The position numbers and the translations under genes are program-made. Positions 16,446-24,545 of a stretch of DNA of 34,202 nucleotides are shown here, in pieces (positions within the stretch are counted from its first letter, which is position 1; the number at the start of each line of letters is the position of its first letter). Origin of the DNA: Acinetobacter terrae. Lineage in GTDB: Bacteria > Pseudomonadota > Gammaproteobacteria > Pseudomonadales > Moraxellaceae. The notes under the pieces were generated by a model, which had not been told where the DNA came from, ran no database searches, and saw nothing but the letters and a program-made list of their open reading frames with translations. The stretch lies in assembly GCF_013004375.1 (NCBI RefSeq), contig NZ_JABERI010000033.1, forward strand, positions 1-34,202. The letters run 5' to 3'.

Positions 16446-16523
16446 TCACTTTTTCTTGTTATAGAAGATGATCAGTAGAACTGCAATAATAGCTAAGATT
16501 ACAATAATTATAGTTCTTTCCAT
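16446..16523 (-). CDS. 25-residue single-span membrane peptide
   Basis: ATG 16521-16523 to TGA 16446-16448, with AGGTCAAGCT before the start. The protein is MERTIIIVILAIIAVLLIIF followed by YNKKK: one hydrophobic helix of about 18 residues closed by a positively charged tail. Small membrane proteins or type I toxins look like this. It ends 4 bases before the TnpB element terminus, so that element inserted just downstream of it. Function unknown and coding status unproven. Confidence 0.45.
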   Translation of the reverse strand: MERTIIIVILAIIAVLLIIFYNKKK

Positions 16524-16733
16524 AGCTTGACCTAAAAAACATAAATTTAACATCTCCATAATAATTTATATGAATTCTTAATGTTTTACTAATTGGTTAT
16601 AAAATTCTCAAACTCGGTAAAAGGTAGACTTTTTAGCATTGAAGAGTCATGAATTGTTGAAATAGATCATAAATTAATCTTTTTTGAATTAATATGTTAT
16701 AAAGATTTCTTAAAATTTTTCTCGAGAATAAAA

Positions 16734-16946
16734 ATGCTCATTGAACTAAAAAAAGATTTTTTCCTTAATACTGCTTATATTGTTTCAGTAGAAATCGTTA
16801 CCAATGAAACGGACAATTTTTCACTAATTGTTAAAAGCTTACCAAATAATCAGGGAAATAAAGGAATTATAAATATTGATTTTAATGACCATAAGACTGC
16901 CCAAAAAATGGTTGATAAAATCAAAAAGCACTTAACTAAATCTTAG
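16734..16946 (+). CDS. Hypothetical 70-residue protein
   Basis: The protein is small and not recognised. It starts at ATG 16734 after GAGAA and has a clear terminator downstream at 17053-17082. It reads as a beta-rich domain (AYIVSVEIVTNETDNFSLIVKS) followed by a Lys-rich helix ending KMVDKIKKHLTKS. It has no Cys and no membrane segment. Confidence 0.55.
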   Translation: MLIELKKDFFLNTAYIVSVEIVTNETDNFSLIVKSLPNNQGNKGIINIDFNDHKTAQKMVDKIKKHLTKS

Positions 16947-17052
16947 TTATAAGCATATTTGTAAATCGGTAATTATCCTATTGGCTCAGCCGTGACTCTA
17001 ATTCACTTCCTAACGTTCATATAACCTCATTTAAAGCAAAAATATAGGCAAT

Positions 17053-17082
17053 AAAAAACCCCGGCATCCTGCCAGGGTTTTT
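17053..17082 (+). terminator. Rho-independent terminator
   Basis: AAACCCCGGCA-TCC-TGCCAGGGTTT followed by TT, with A6 on the other side, forms a strong bidirectional-type hairpin. This CCCCGGCA/TGCC(a)GGG form is common in Acinetobacter. It lies 107 bases past the stop of the 70-residue gene. Confidence 0.75.
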
Positions 17083-17422
17083 CATATTGGGTTCGCTTGA
17101 TATAACTCCTGTCGTACCTGCCAATCCTTATGCGATCTTTATTATTCTTGTTATTTGGAACATCCTGTTCTCTATGGCTTCATCATAGGAAATTTCTCAT
17201 ATCTCAACCAGCAGCAAAGGGCCGAGATTCGTGTGAGCCAAAGCGTACAACGCTGCCTAAAATTTGTCCTATCGTTATCCGCAGAAATTGTGGATCTTTT
17301 CAGATCCAGAAGCCTTGTAACCTAGGCAAAAGATGTCAAAAGTGGTTTTAAAATCCGATTTGAGGGTTTTCGCCCATTTTTTATAGCATAAGTTTTTGAA
17401 ATTTAATCCTATTTTTTTGATG
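17083..17422. other. Stretch without a recognisable gene
   Basis: The plus-strand frame at 17130-17351 has no family resemblance, no ribosome-binding site and no coding character, and I do not call it. No clear repeats, hairpins or IS ends were seen in it. It may be intergenic DNA or gene remnants too decayed to recognise. Confidence 0.4.
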
Positions 17423-17560
17423 TTAGAACCCATTTAAAGTATCTATATTCTCACCAATAAAGCTATCAATCTGGCTCATTTTCTAGGTTGGCAGGATTTT
17501 CAGTAAATCCCTTAAATAGACGTATGGATCGATTCCATTCAGTTTAATAATGGAGAGTAT
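17423..17560 (-). pseudogene. 3' fragment of an IS66-family transposase (TnpC)
   Basis: The minus strand reads KLNGIDPYVYLRDLLKILPT, then TAG, then KMSQIDSFIGENIDTLNGF to TAA at 17423-17425. 'KLNGIDPY.YL.D.L..LP' is the conserved C-terminus of IS66 TnpC proteins, and a related fragment at 30265-30331 has CAG (Gln) where this one has TAG. So this copy has a C-to-T nonsense change as well as being truncated upstream. No IS66 end can be assigned. Confidence 0.75.
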
Positions 17561-17697
17561 GGGAAGATGTTTAGCTCACAAGAAAAGTGATCTTCACCGT
17601 ATGCTTACCATCAATTAAACAATTCAATTTGAGTTAAAATACCCCTATTTCACACAATCTAAAAAGTTCAACCTAAATTCATCTGTTTTAAAAAAAA

Positions 17698-18837
17698 TTA
17701 ATTAAAACAAACTCTATTTCGGCCATTATTTTTAGCATTGTATAAACGTTTATCTGCTATTTCTAGAGCACTCATTAACTTGGAATCTGCATCTATTCTG
17801 GCTGCCCCAAAACTTGCAGTAATTCGAATGTGATTAATAAAAAGGTGATCTTCAATTTTTTTGCGTAAGCGTTCAAGCAAAGCGAATGAAGATTCTTCAT
17901 CTGCACTTTGCAGTAATATAATGAATTCTTCTCCGCCAAATCTGCCGGCAATATCACCTTGCCGAATGTTAGATTTTAATAGATCCGCAATTTCACATAA
18001 GATTTTATCCCCGACCACATGCCCCCATGTATCATTTATATCCTTAAAATTATCAATATCACACATCACCAGATAAACTTGACCGTGCTGCAATTCATTA
18101 AACAAGTCTTTGGTTTTTTCTAAAAAACCATTACGGTTATACAGCTTGGTTAAAGAATCTCTCAATCTTTCTTCGTTAATGATATCAAACCTTTCTTTTA
18201 CCGCTACAGTTGAAACTATAATTGCAAACCACAAGCTGAGGAGAAGATTTACAGAAACCATCATCATCCACCATTCGGTTGTTACTAAGTTTACAGATTG
18301 CACATTTTGAAGGTATACGATGACAATTAAAGTTCTAATAACACCATAAGTAAATAAGAGAACATAACTCAAACATAAAAGCTTTTCTAAGGCGTAGGTT
18401 TTTTTAAATAAATCATATGCTTTTGGAAGTGCTAAAACTTCTAAGCATAAAATCACAATATTAATGATTACTATTCGTAGCCATAACTTCTCATCAAAAT
18501 GCGTAAAATATAAAAGCAAAGCCATACCCACTACAATCAAAGTGGTGGCTACAAATATATTTGATTTTGAATTGGCTTTTAAGAACATTCCATGCACAAC
18601 TGCCCAAGCTCCACCTAAATAAAAAAGTGCAAACCATGGCGCAGTCAGCCTCAGCTGTGCATTTGTCATTAGTGTCTGTGCACCTAATGCTACTGATGGC
18701 AAAATACAACCCAGCCCCATCCACAATAAATATTTGGGCGCTTTAAACCATAGATGAGCAGCAATAAAAACAGCACCAATGAGAATTAAGCAAATTGGGT
18801 AAACTAACAAAAAATACTGGGTATCTGGCAGATTCAC
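17698..18837 (-). CDS. Membrane-anchored diguanylate cyclase (GGDEF)
   Basis: A 379-residue protein. About seven hydrophobic segments fill residues 8-205. The C-terminal GGDEF domain (about 212-379) shows RDSLTKLYNRNGFLEK, MCDIDNFKDINDTWGHVVGD and the active loop RFGGEEF. An RxxD inhibitory site (RQGD) stands exactly five residues before GGEEF, the position of the c-di-GMP feedback site. It should make c-di-GMP from two GTP in response to an unknown membrane signal. The start is GTG 18835-18837; no strong ribosome-binding site is seen. It is not obviously part of an operon. Confidence 0.9.
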   Translation of the reverse strand: MNLPDTQYFLLVYPICLILIGAVFIAAHLWFKAPKYLLWMGLGCILPSVALGAQTLMTNAQLRLTAPWFALFYLGGAWAVVHGMFLKANSKSNIFVATTLIVVGMALLLYFTHFDEKLWLRIVIINIVILCLEVLALPKAYDLFKKTYALEKLLCLSYVLLFTYGVIRTLIVIVYLQNVQSVNLVTTEWWMMMVSVNLLLSLWFAIIVSTVAVKERFDIINEERLRDSLTKLYNRNGFLEKTKDLFNELQHGQVYLVMCDIDNFKDINDTWGHVVGDKILCEIADLLKSNIRQGDIAGRFGGEEFIILLQSADEESSFALLERLRKKIEDHLFINHIRITASFGAARIDADSKLMSALEIADKRLYNAKNNGRNRVCFN

Positions 18838-18926
18838 GTACTGAATGACACCTAGAGCTGTGTGATTTTCATTCTAAATTGTTTAGCTAAAATTAATCAA
18901 TAATTATTTATTTTTAATAATAAAAA

Positions 18927-19191
18927 TCTTTCATAAATCATTTTTTACTCAGTTCCATATTGTAAATTCCAGCAATTAAATTGAATCTCAAACACAGTCT
19001 TTTCCCTCTGTTTCGATAACGTTCGGCAAGGATGTTGAAGGTTTTCAGGCTGCCAAATACATGCTCAATCCCTATTCTTATTTTATTGCTTTCTTGATTA
19101 TAAATTTTTAGTTCAGGATCCAATTTACAGCGTTTTTAGCTTTTAATGACAACAGACTATTGGAATATAAAGCGTAAATTCCATGATAGCC
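18927..19191 (-). mobile_element. 3' fragment of an IS5-family element (copy d)
   Basis: The frame 18938-19123 (minus) ends IGIEHVFGSLKTFNILAERYRNRGKRLCLRFNLIAGIYNM and then LSKK, parallel to the C-terminus of the IS5-family transposase at 8019. Its terminal TTTCATAAATCATTTTTTACTCAG matches that copy, but many bases differ, so the two are related and not identical elements. It is truncated at about 19191, next to the terminator of the arsenic operon. Confidence 0.75.
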
Positions 19192-19194
19192 GTA

Positions 19195-19225
19195 TAAAAA
19201 ACCAGTTGCCGGAGCAACTGTTTTT
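19195..19225 (-). terminator. Terminator of the arsR-arsP-thioredoxin operon
   Basis: AACAGTTGC-TCCG-GCAACTGGTT is a long stem with a four-base loop. On the minus strand a T run follows. It sits 24 bases past the stop of the thioredoxin-like gene. Confidence 0.8.
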
Positions 19226-19248
19226 AACTTAAATTTCAATAACTCAAT

Positions 19249-19488
19249 TTACTTGTTTTTTTCAATTAACTCAGCTACTGCTTGAGCTTCTAATACTTTA
19301 CCGCTTGAGACAATTTTGTCATCAATGATTAGACCAGGCGTACTCATCAAACCTGTTTCAGCAATCTTGATCATGTCGGTGACATACTCAATTTCAGCTT
19401 GTACACCACTGCTTTTCACCGCTTCTTCTGTCGCAGCCAATAAAGCCTTACATTTACGACAACCTGTACCCATAACTTTAATATGCAT
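19249..19488 (-). CDS. Small thioredoxin-fold protein (redox-active disulfide protein 2 type)
   Basis: A 79-residue protein of the thioredoxin_3 family: MHIKVMGTGCRKCKAL carries the CxxC active site and STPGLIIDDKIVSSGKV holds the cis-Pro. The start follows AGGAG. These proteins regularly accompany COG0701 permeases. It is the third gene of the operon arsR-permease-thioredoxin, 21 bases after the permease stop. It may reduce or deliver the transported species. Confidence 0.9.
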   Translation of the reverse strand: MHIKVMGTGCRKCKALLAATEEAVKSSGVQAEIEYVTDMIKIAETGLMSTPGLIIDDKIVSSGKVLEAQAVAELIEKNK

Positions 19489-19509
19489 TTCTAATCTCCT
19501 GAGACTACT

Positions 19510-20529
19510 TTATATAAAGAACTGACCAAATAAATTTAGACTATATCCAATGATTAAAATACCAACAAAAACAATCACCACAAAAAGGCTGAGCAATTGT
19601 GTTTTCACGACTTGCTTTAACAAAATTAAGGATGGCAGAGAAAGTGCTGTCACCGCCATCATAAAGGCCAAAACTGTACCTAAACCCACACCTTTAGCCA
19701 CCAACGCTTCTGCAATAGGTAAAGTCCCAAATATATCCGCATACATTGGTATACCGACAACAGTCGCAACAAGCACTGAATACCAGTTGTCTTGTCCTAA
19801 TAAGGCCGTAATCCACTGCTCTGGAATCCAGTTATGAATCGCTGCGCCCATACCGACACCGATCAAGACATAGATCCAGACTTTACGGAAGATTTCTACC
19901 ACCTGCTCCCAGGCGAATTCGCGACGCTCTTTAGCAGACATTTTAAAATCTTCATCACCTTGCACCGCTGAATTTTTTGTCACAAATTCAGCGACATACC
20001 TTTCCATTTTGAAAAAGCTGATGAGTGAACCCCCAATGACCGCCAGAATCAGACCGAGTATCACGTAGATCATGGCAATTTTCCAGTTGAAGATACTGGC
20101 TAATAAAATGATCGAAGCTAAATCGACCAAGGGAGAGGAGATCAGAAAGGAGAATGTTACGCCTACAGGTAAACCGGCCCGAGTAAAACCAATAAAGATA
20201 GGAATAGATGAACAGGAACAAAATGGGGTAAGGGTTCCCAATAAGGCACCCATGATATTGGCTTTAATACCTTTCATGCGTCCCAGAATTTGTCTGGTTC
20301 GTTCTGGTGGGAAATAGCTCTGGATATATGACAGTGAATAGATCAGGACACTTAAAAGTATAAAAATTTTGATGACATCATAGATAAAAAAATGCACGCT
20401 GCCACCGACTTGTGTGGCAATCGATAAACCTAAAATATTTTCAACGAACCAGGCAACTCCATCTGACAGCCACGTCATTTTCAACAGGACATTATTCAAC
20501 CATGCAAAGACCGCAATAATACTGTCCAT
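19510..20529 (-). CDS. ArsP/COG0701-family permease
   Basis: A 339-residue membrane protein with about eight to ten hydrophobic segments. The conserved LGTLTPFCSCSSIPIFIGFTRAGLP (about residues 96-120) holds the Cys residues that bind trivalent organoarsenicals in ArsP. A second repeat is WVYVLIGVGMGA(A)IHNWIPE-like, then GIPMYADIFGTLPIAEAL. The start follows GGAGG at 7 bases and is 10 bases past the ArsR stop. Known members export methylarsenite or related compounds; others in the family have unknown substrates, so the arsenical substrate is probable and not proven. Confidence 0.88.
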   Translation of the reverse strand: MDSIIAVFAWLNNVLLKMTWLSDGVAWFVENILGLSIATQVGGSVHFFIYDVIKIFILLSVLIYSLSYIQSYFPPERTRQILGRMKGIKANIMGALLGTLTPFCSCSSIPIFIGFTRAGLPVGVTFSFLISSPLVDLASIILLASIFNWKIAMIYVILGLILAVIGGSLISFFKMERYVAEFVTKNSAVQGDEDFKMSAKERREFAWEQVVEIFRKVWIYVLIGVGMGAAIHNWIPEQWITALLGQDNWYSVLVATVVGIPMYADIFGTLPIAEALVAKGVGLGTVLAFMMAVTALSLPSLILLKQVVKTQLLSLFVVIVFVGILIIGYSLNLFGQFFI

Positions 20530-20539
20530 TTAAATCCTC

Positions 20540-20827
20540 CTAACCTTGACCGACTAAAAGTGTTCTAGTGAATGAATACAGCTGTTCGGTACAAGGGGTA
20601 TTTAGTGAATAACGCATCCAGCGTCCATCCTTTCTCCCCTTGACTAGACCAAGCTTAGTCAGGCACTTCATGTGATGTGACAGCGTAGATTGCGTAATAG
20701 ATAAATTTTTCAACAGCTCACAGGCACAGCATTCACCTGAATGCAGTGTTTGTAAAATTTTTATCCGCGTTTCATCCGTTAAAGCTTTATATAGATGACA
20801 GGCCTGAAGATTGTTCAATCTACACAT
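20540..20827 (-). CDS. ArsR/SmtB-family metalloregulator
   Basis: A winged-helix regulator of about 95 residues from ATG 20825-20827. A longer frame upstream would cover the promoter, so it is unlikely to be translated. A TTG three codons in, 9 bases after AAGGA, is a good alternative start. The DNA-binding helix is ITQSTLSHHMKCLTKLGLVKGRKDGRWMRY. A Cys cluster HSGECCACELL resembles the ELCVCDL arsenite site of ArsR. It heads the operon of permease and thioredoxin and should respond to arsenite or an organoarsenical. Confidence 0.85.
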   Translation of the reverse strand: MCRLNNLQACHLYKALTDETRIKILQTLHSGECCACELLKNLSITQSTLSHHMKCLTKLGLVKGRKDGRWMRYSLNTPCTEQLYSFTRTLLVGQG

Positions 20828-20851
20828 TCCTTGATTGACTCTAATGTAACC

Positions 20852-20880
20852 AGTATGTAAATTGTATTGATTACTGTCAA
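20852..20880 (-). promoter_or_regulatory. Promoter of the arsR operon
   Basis: On the minus strand TTGACA (20875-20880) and CATACT (20852-20857) are separated by 17 bases, a near-consensus sigma-70 promoter. GTAATC…GGTTAC partial dyads around it could be the ArsR operator. It lies 25 bases before the chosen start codon. Confidence 0.65.
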
Positions 20881-20892
20881 TGTGATATGGAA

Positions 20893-20920
20893 AATAAAAA
20901 AGCCCATTTTTCAGGGCTTT
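20893..20920 (-). terminator. Terminator downstream of the 20939-21077 relic
   Basis: AAAGCCC-TGAAAAAT-GGGCTTT followed by TTTATTTT on the minus strand. It would end transcripts coming from the CzcD direction before the arsR promoter. Confidence 0.75.
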
Positions 20921-20938
20921 CACAATAAAATTATGTTT

Positions 20939-21077
20939 TTATTTTAAATGCTTACCATTTCCATCAATAATGACTTTTCCATCTTTTTTAATAAAAGTAC
21001 CTTACTGTGGCAAAGGAAGAATATCTAAAACCACATCTGATGGACAATACAAAATATAGGGTTTCTGCAGGGGCTGC
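20939..21077 (-). pseudogene. C-terminal relic of an unidentified gene with an in-frame stop
   Basis: The minus frame from about 21077 reads LQKPYILYCPSDVVLDILPLPQ-like sequence, then TAA. It continues in the same frame GTFIKKDGKVIIDGNGKHLK to TAA at 20939-20941. A consistent codon pattern on both sides of the stop suggests the 3' end of a decayed gene. I do not recognise the family. It is followed by its own terminator. Confidence 0.4.
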
Positions 21078-21091
21078 TAAATAACAAATAT

Positions 21092-21988
21092 CTAAGAAAC
21101 ATGATATTTTTGGTTCATCTCACAATGTTCAGCATAATCGATGGATTCTAGCTGTACAGTCACATGGTTGAGATCAAAATGATGATGTAAAGATTCACAA
21201 ATTACTGTCAACAAGGCATCCGCACTTTGTAATTTTTCATCATAAACCACATGCACTGTTAATGCGTTCTCCAGGGTACTCATACCCCAGATATGTAAAT
21301 CATGCAGAGTTACCACGCTCGGGATGTTCAAGAGACTGTTTCTCACCTCCAATAGATTATTCTGATCTGGCACACCATCAAAGAGCAAACGTAAAGATTG
21401 TCGGGATAAAGAAAAAGTTCCCAAGATAATGATAATGGCAATGATGAGGCCCACCACGACACCAATTGCCGCCACCACCATAACGGTAACTGCCGCTACA
21501 GGGCCGGGAGACTGAATCCGCTGGATAGATTCCCAGGCCAGAGAAAACATAGCCAGTAGAATCAGCATGGCATTGCCAAAACTGGCTAAAATGGAAGCTT
21601 TTTGCCAACCATAAGTATGACGACGATTGGCGTGAATACGCGCTACGCTATAAGCTGCCCATGCCAGCAGTAATCCACCGACATCAGTTAAGTTGTGACC
21701 TGCATCAGCCAACAATGCCATTGAATCTGTTTGCCAACCATAGAAATCTTCAATTAAAACAAATGCAAAATTCAGGATGATGCCAATCGAAAATGCAGTA
21801 CCATAATTCGCTGTTTCATGTTGATGAGTGGGTTCTAACACAAAATGTAAGCCCAAAATAGAAATGTCCGCTTTTAGAATATACACTTTTGCGATTATCG
21901 AAGCGGACGGTTGGATATGTTGGTGTCTACAAAATCGGTAGCTATTCATTATGGATTTAAAGACAGTATACCGCATAGAAAAGCCCAC
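21092..21988 (-). pseudogene. CzcD-type cation diffusion facilitator with an internal deletion
   Basis: The frame shows CDF landmarks: NYGTAFSIGIILNFAFVLIE (TM1), SMALLADAGHNLTDV (TM2 metal site HxxxD), RRHTYGWQKASILASF (TM2-3 loop) and TM4 ending AIGVVV. It then jumps directly to GLIIAIIIILGTF (TM6) and SLRLLFDGVPDQ, with the cytoplasmic domain LHDLHIWGMSTLENALTVHV. The segment that should lie between, including TM5 with the second HxxxD metal site, is missing in frame, probably through GTGGTG repeats. The first 50 or so residues before THQHETANYG are not CDF-like; the real start is unclear. Zn/Cd/Co export is unlikely. Confidence 0.8.
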
Positions 21989-22031
21989 ACTCAGTGAACT
22001 TTTTCATCATAAGCAATGAACTGAAAATATT

Positions 22032-22832
22032 TTAAATTAAGCCTTTAACAAGGAAAAAACAGCCTACAATCACCAACAATACTGCAAAACATTTTTTCAG
22101 CATTTGCGGTGATAGCGCATGCGCTGCTTTTGCACCAAACTTTGCTGTAAAGAAACTCATGAGGCTAATGCCTAAGAATGCATAAGTATGTACATAGCCA
22201 ATACTATTGGGAACAGCAGTGTGCGCTTTCATACCAAAAATCATAAATCCCCAAGCACCTGCAATGGCAATCGGTAAACCACAAGCAGCAGATGTTCCGA
22301 CAGCTTTTTGCATGACGACACCATAACGGTTGAGGTAAGGGACTGTTAAGCTTCCTCCACCAATACCAAAAATTGCTGAAGCCACACCAATCACAGAACC
22401 TGCAGCAACCTGTTTACCTGTTGAAGGAAGTATTCTGCTTGAGTCTACTGCCTTTTTAGCACCAGTAAACATGGTATATGCTACCCAAATCAAGAATAAA
22501 CCAACAATGAGTTGAAGATGTATTCCTGAAAGCCATCCTGCAATGGCTGCTCCGGCAAAACAGCCGATCGCCATCGGTGGCGCCAGGTTTTTAAATACTG
22601 GCCACATCACCGCGCCATTTTTATGGTGTGCCATCAATGAGCTAATTGATGTCACCACAATCGTCGCGAGTGAAGTCCCTAACGCTAAATGCATAATGAC
22701 ATCAGGACTGTAATCCATTTGGGTAAAGACGATAAACAAGAGTGGGACGATAATGGTTCCACCACCGACACCGAAGAGACCTGCTGCAAATCCAGCAAGT
22801 GCCCCGATGATTAAAAAAATAATAAGTTCCAC
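22032..22832 (-). CDS. TauE/SafE-family permease
   Basis: A 266-residue membrane protein with about eight hydrophobic segments and the paired motifs GLFGVGGGTIIVPLLF and SAIFGIGGGSLTVPYL. GTG at 22830-22832 is the likely start, as no ATG is nearby. It follows the flavin reductase gene by 44 bases in the same direction, at the end of the mesX-mesD cluster. Export of a sulfur anion such as sulfite is the family role, and fits a sulfur/methionine cluster; the real substrate is not known. Confidence 0.85.
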   Translation of the reverse strand: MELIIFLIIGALAGFAAGLFGVGGGTIIVPLLFIVFTQMDYSPDVIMHLALGTSLATIVVTSISSLMAHHKNGAVMWPVFKNLAPPMAIGCFAGAAIAGWLSGIHLQLIVGLFLIWVAYTMFTGAKKAVDSSRILPSTGKQVAAGSVIGVASAIFGIGGGSLTVPYLNRYGVVMQKAVGTSAACGLPIAIAGAWGFMIFGMKAHTAVPNSIGYVHTYAFLGISLMSFFTAKFGAKAAHALSPQMLKKCFAVLLVIVGCFFLVKGLI

Positions 22833-22876
22833 GATATACTGACTTTTAAAGAGTGGAGTATTGAAGCAATGAGTAA

Positions 22877-23371
22877 TTAAGCGAGTTCGAGTTGACCGAT
22901 TTGGTGATAAGCACGGTTAAAATAAACCAAGCTTTCTTCTTGCTGACTTTGCTTAATCGCTACGACACGGCATAAGAACATGCTGTGTGTGCCGACGTTT
23001 TGAATTTCTTCAATCTGACAATCAAAACTCACCAGAGCATCTTCTAACACAGGTGATCCTGTTTCGAGTGTGGTCCAATCACCGAGTTTGAAGCGATCTT
23101 CAGAATTAAATTTGCTTGAGGCAAATACATTTGAGATCTGTTCATGCTGTGTGCTGAGTACATTCACAGACAGAACTTTATTTTCAATAAAATGTGCATG
23201 TGAGCGAGATGATTGATTCATGCAAACCAGTAATGTCGGCGGTGTATCGGTCACACTACATACGGCTGATGCGGTGAAACCATGCATCCCTGCTGTACCT
23301 TGTGTTGTGATTACATTCACAGCAGTCGTTAACAAGGACATTGCATTTCTAAAGTCGGTTGCTTCAATCAT
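22877..23371 (-). CDS. FMN-binding flavin reductase-family protein
   Basis: A 164-residue protein from ATG 23369-23371; the longer frame to 23413 would need a TTG start. It has the flavin-reductase fold: FRNAMSLLTTAVNVITTQG, GFTASAVCSVTDTPPTLLVCMNQSS, VNVLSTQHEQISNVFA and the end LVYFNRAYHQIGQL. Such proteins supply reduced flavin to partner oxygenases. Being next to mesD and mesX, which need oxygen for methionine synthesis in A. baylyi, it may provide FMNH2 to that system. Confidence 0.88.
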   Translation of the reverse strand: MIEATDFRNAMSLLTTAVNVITTQGTAGMHGFTASAVCSVTDTPPTLLVCMNQSSRSHAHFIENKVLSVNVLSTQHEQISNVFASSKFNSEDRFKLGDWTTLETGSPVLEDALVSFDCQIEEIQNVGTHSMFLCRVVAIKQSQQEESLVYFNRAYHQIGQLELA

Positions 23372-23474
23372 CTCTTCTATCTCAAATATGTATATGGCTT
23401 GTCTCTTACTCAAGTCAGGGAAATGGATGATTTGGATATATCATCCACCCTGCACTTATTGAGACAGCTTAGAA

Positions 23475-24503
23475 TTAAGCAGTCAGTTCTTGACGAACAA
23501 TGGCAGCACCTGCGCTTAATGCTTCAAGTTTGCCGCGAGCGACTTGACGAGATAAAGGTGTCATACCACAGTTGGTTGAAGGATAAAGTTTGTCTGCATC
23601 GACGAACTGAAGCGCCTTACGTAAAGTATTTGCTACTTCTTCAGGGGTTTCGATTTGGTTGGTCGCAACATCAATCGCCCCAACCATGACTTTTTTGCCA
23701 CGAATCAGTTCAATCAAATCCATCGGTACACATGAGTTTTGACACTCCAAAGACACGATATCGATCTTAGACTTTTGTAGTTTTGGGAAGGCTTCTTCGT
23801 ATTGACGCCATTCATTACCTAAAGTCTTTTTCCAATCGGTATTGGCTTTAATGCCATAGCCATAGCAGATGTGTACTGCAGTTTCGCATTTCAAACCTTC
23901 AAGCGCACGCTCTAAAGTCGCCACGCCCCAATCATTCACTTCATCAAAGAACACATTGAACGCAGGTTCATCAAACTGAATGATATCCACTCCTGCCGCC
24001 TCTAACTCAAGCGCTTCTTGGTTCAGAATTTTGGCAAATTCCCACGCCAATTTTTCACGGCTCTTATAATGACCATCATAAAGCGTGTCAATCATAGTCA
24101 TAGGACCAGGTAACGCCCATTTGATCGGTTGATTGGTTTGGCTACGTAAGAATTTCGCATCCTCTACGAATACAGATTGTTTACGAGAAACTTCACCCAC
24201 CACTGATGGCACGCTGGCATCATAACGGTTACGGATACGCATGGTTTCACGCTTTTCAAAGTCCACACCTTCAAGATGCTCGATGAATGTAGTCACGAAG
24301 TGCTGACGGGTTTGTTCACCATCACTTACGATATCGATCCCTGCTTGACGTTGCTCATGTAGAGACAACTTTAAGGCATCACGTTTCGCTTCAAGCAACT
24401 CTTTGCCTTCAAGTTTCCAAGCTGACCAAAGTTTTTCAGGTTCAGCGAGCCAAGAAGGTTTCGGTAAGCTGCCAGCAGTTGAGGTTGGGAGTAAAATCGC
24501 CAT
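23475..24503 (-). CDS. mesD: MesD, core methionine synthase of the folate-independent type
   Basis: A 342-residue protein equal to the C-terminal catalytic domain of MetE alone. Zinc ligands appear as VHICYGYG (His, Cys), SLECQNS (Glu) and STNCGMTPLSR (Cys). IIQFDEPAF is the conserved Asp-Glu loop. There is no N-terminal folate-binding half. In Acinetobacter baylyi such a short enzyme (MesD) makes methionine from homocysteine without methyl-tetrahydrofolate and depends on MesX and oxygen. The neighbour 24546-25550 is MesX. The pair is 42 bases apart on the same strand. Confidence 0.9.
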   Translation of the reverse strand: MAILLPTSTAGSLPKPSWLAEPEKLWSAWKLEGKELLEAKRDALKLSLHEQRQAGIDIVSDGEQTRQHFVTTFIEHLEGVDFEKRETMRIRNRYDASVPSVVGEVSRKQSVFVEDAKFLRSQTNQPIKWALPGPMTMIDTLYDGHYKSREKLAWEFAKILNQEALELEAAGVDIIQFDEPAFNVFFDEVNDWGVATLERALEGLKCETAVHICYGYGIKANTDWKKTLGNEWRQYEEAFPKLQKSKIDIVSLECQNSCVPMDLIELIRGKKVMVGAIDVATNQIETPEEVANTLRKALQFVDADKLYPSTNCGMTPLSRQVARGKLEALSAGAAIVRQELTA

Positions 24504-24545
24504 GTTTAATCTTCTTTATAAAATTTCGTGAATCTATCTGGTGTA

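Noticed and set aside
17130..17351. Open frame of 73 codons on the plus strand
   Set aside because: It lacks a ribosome-binding site and any family resemblance, and its composition looks non-coding.
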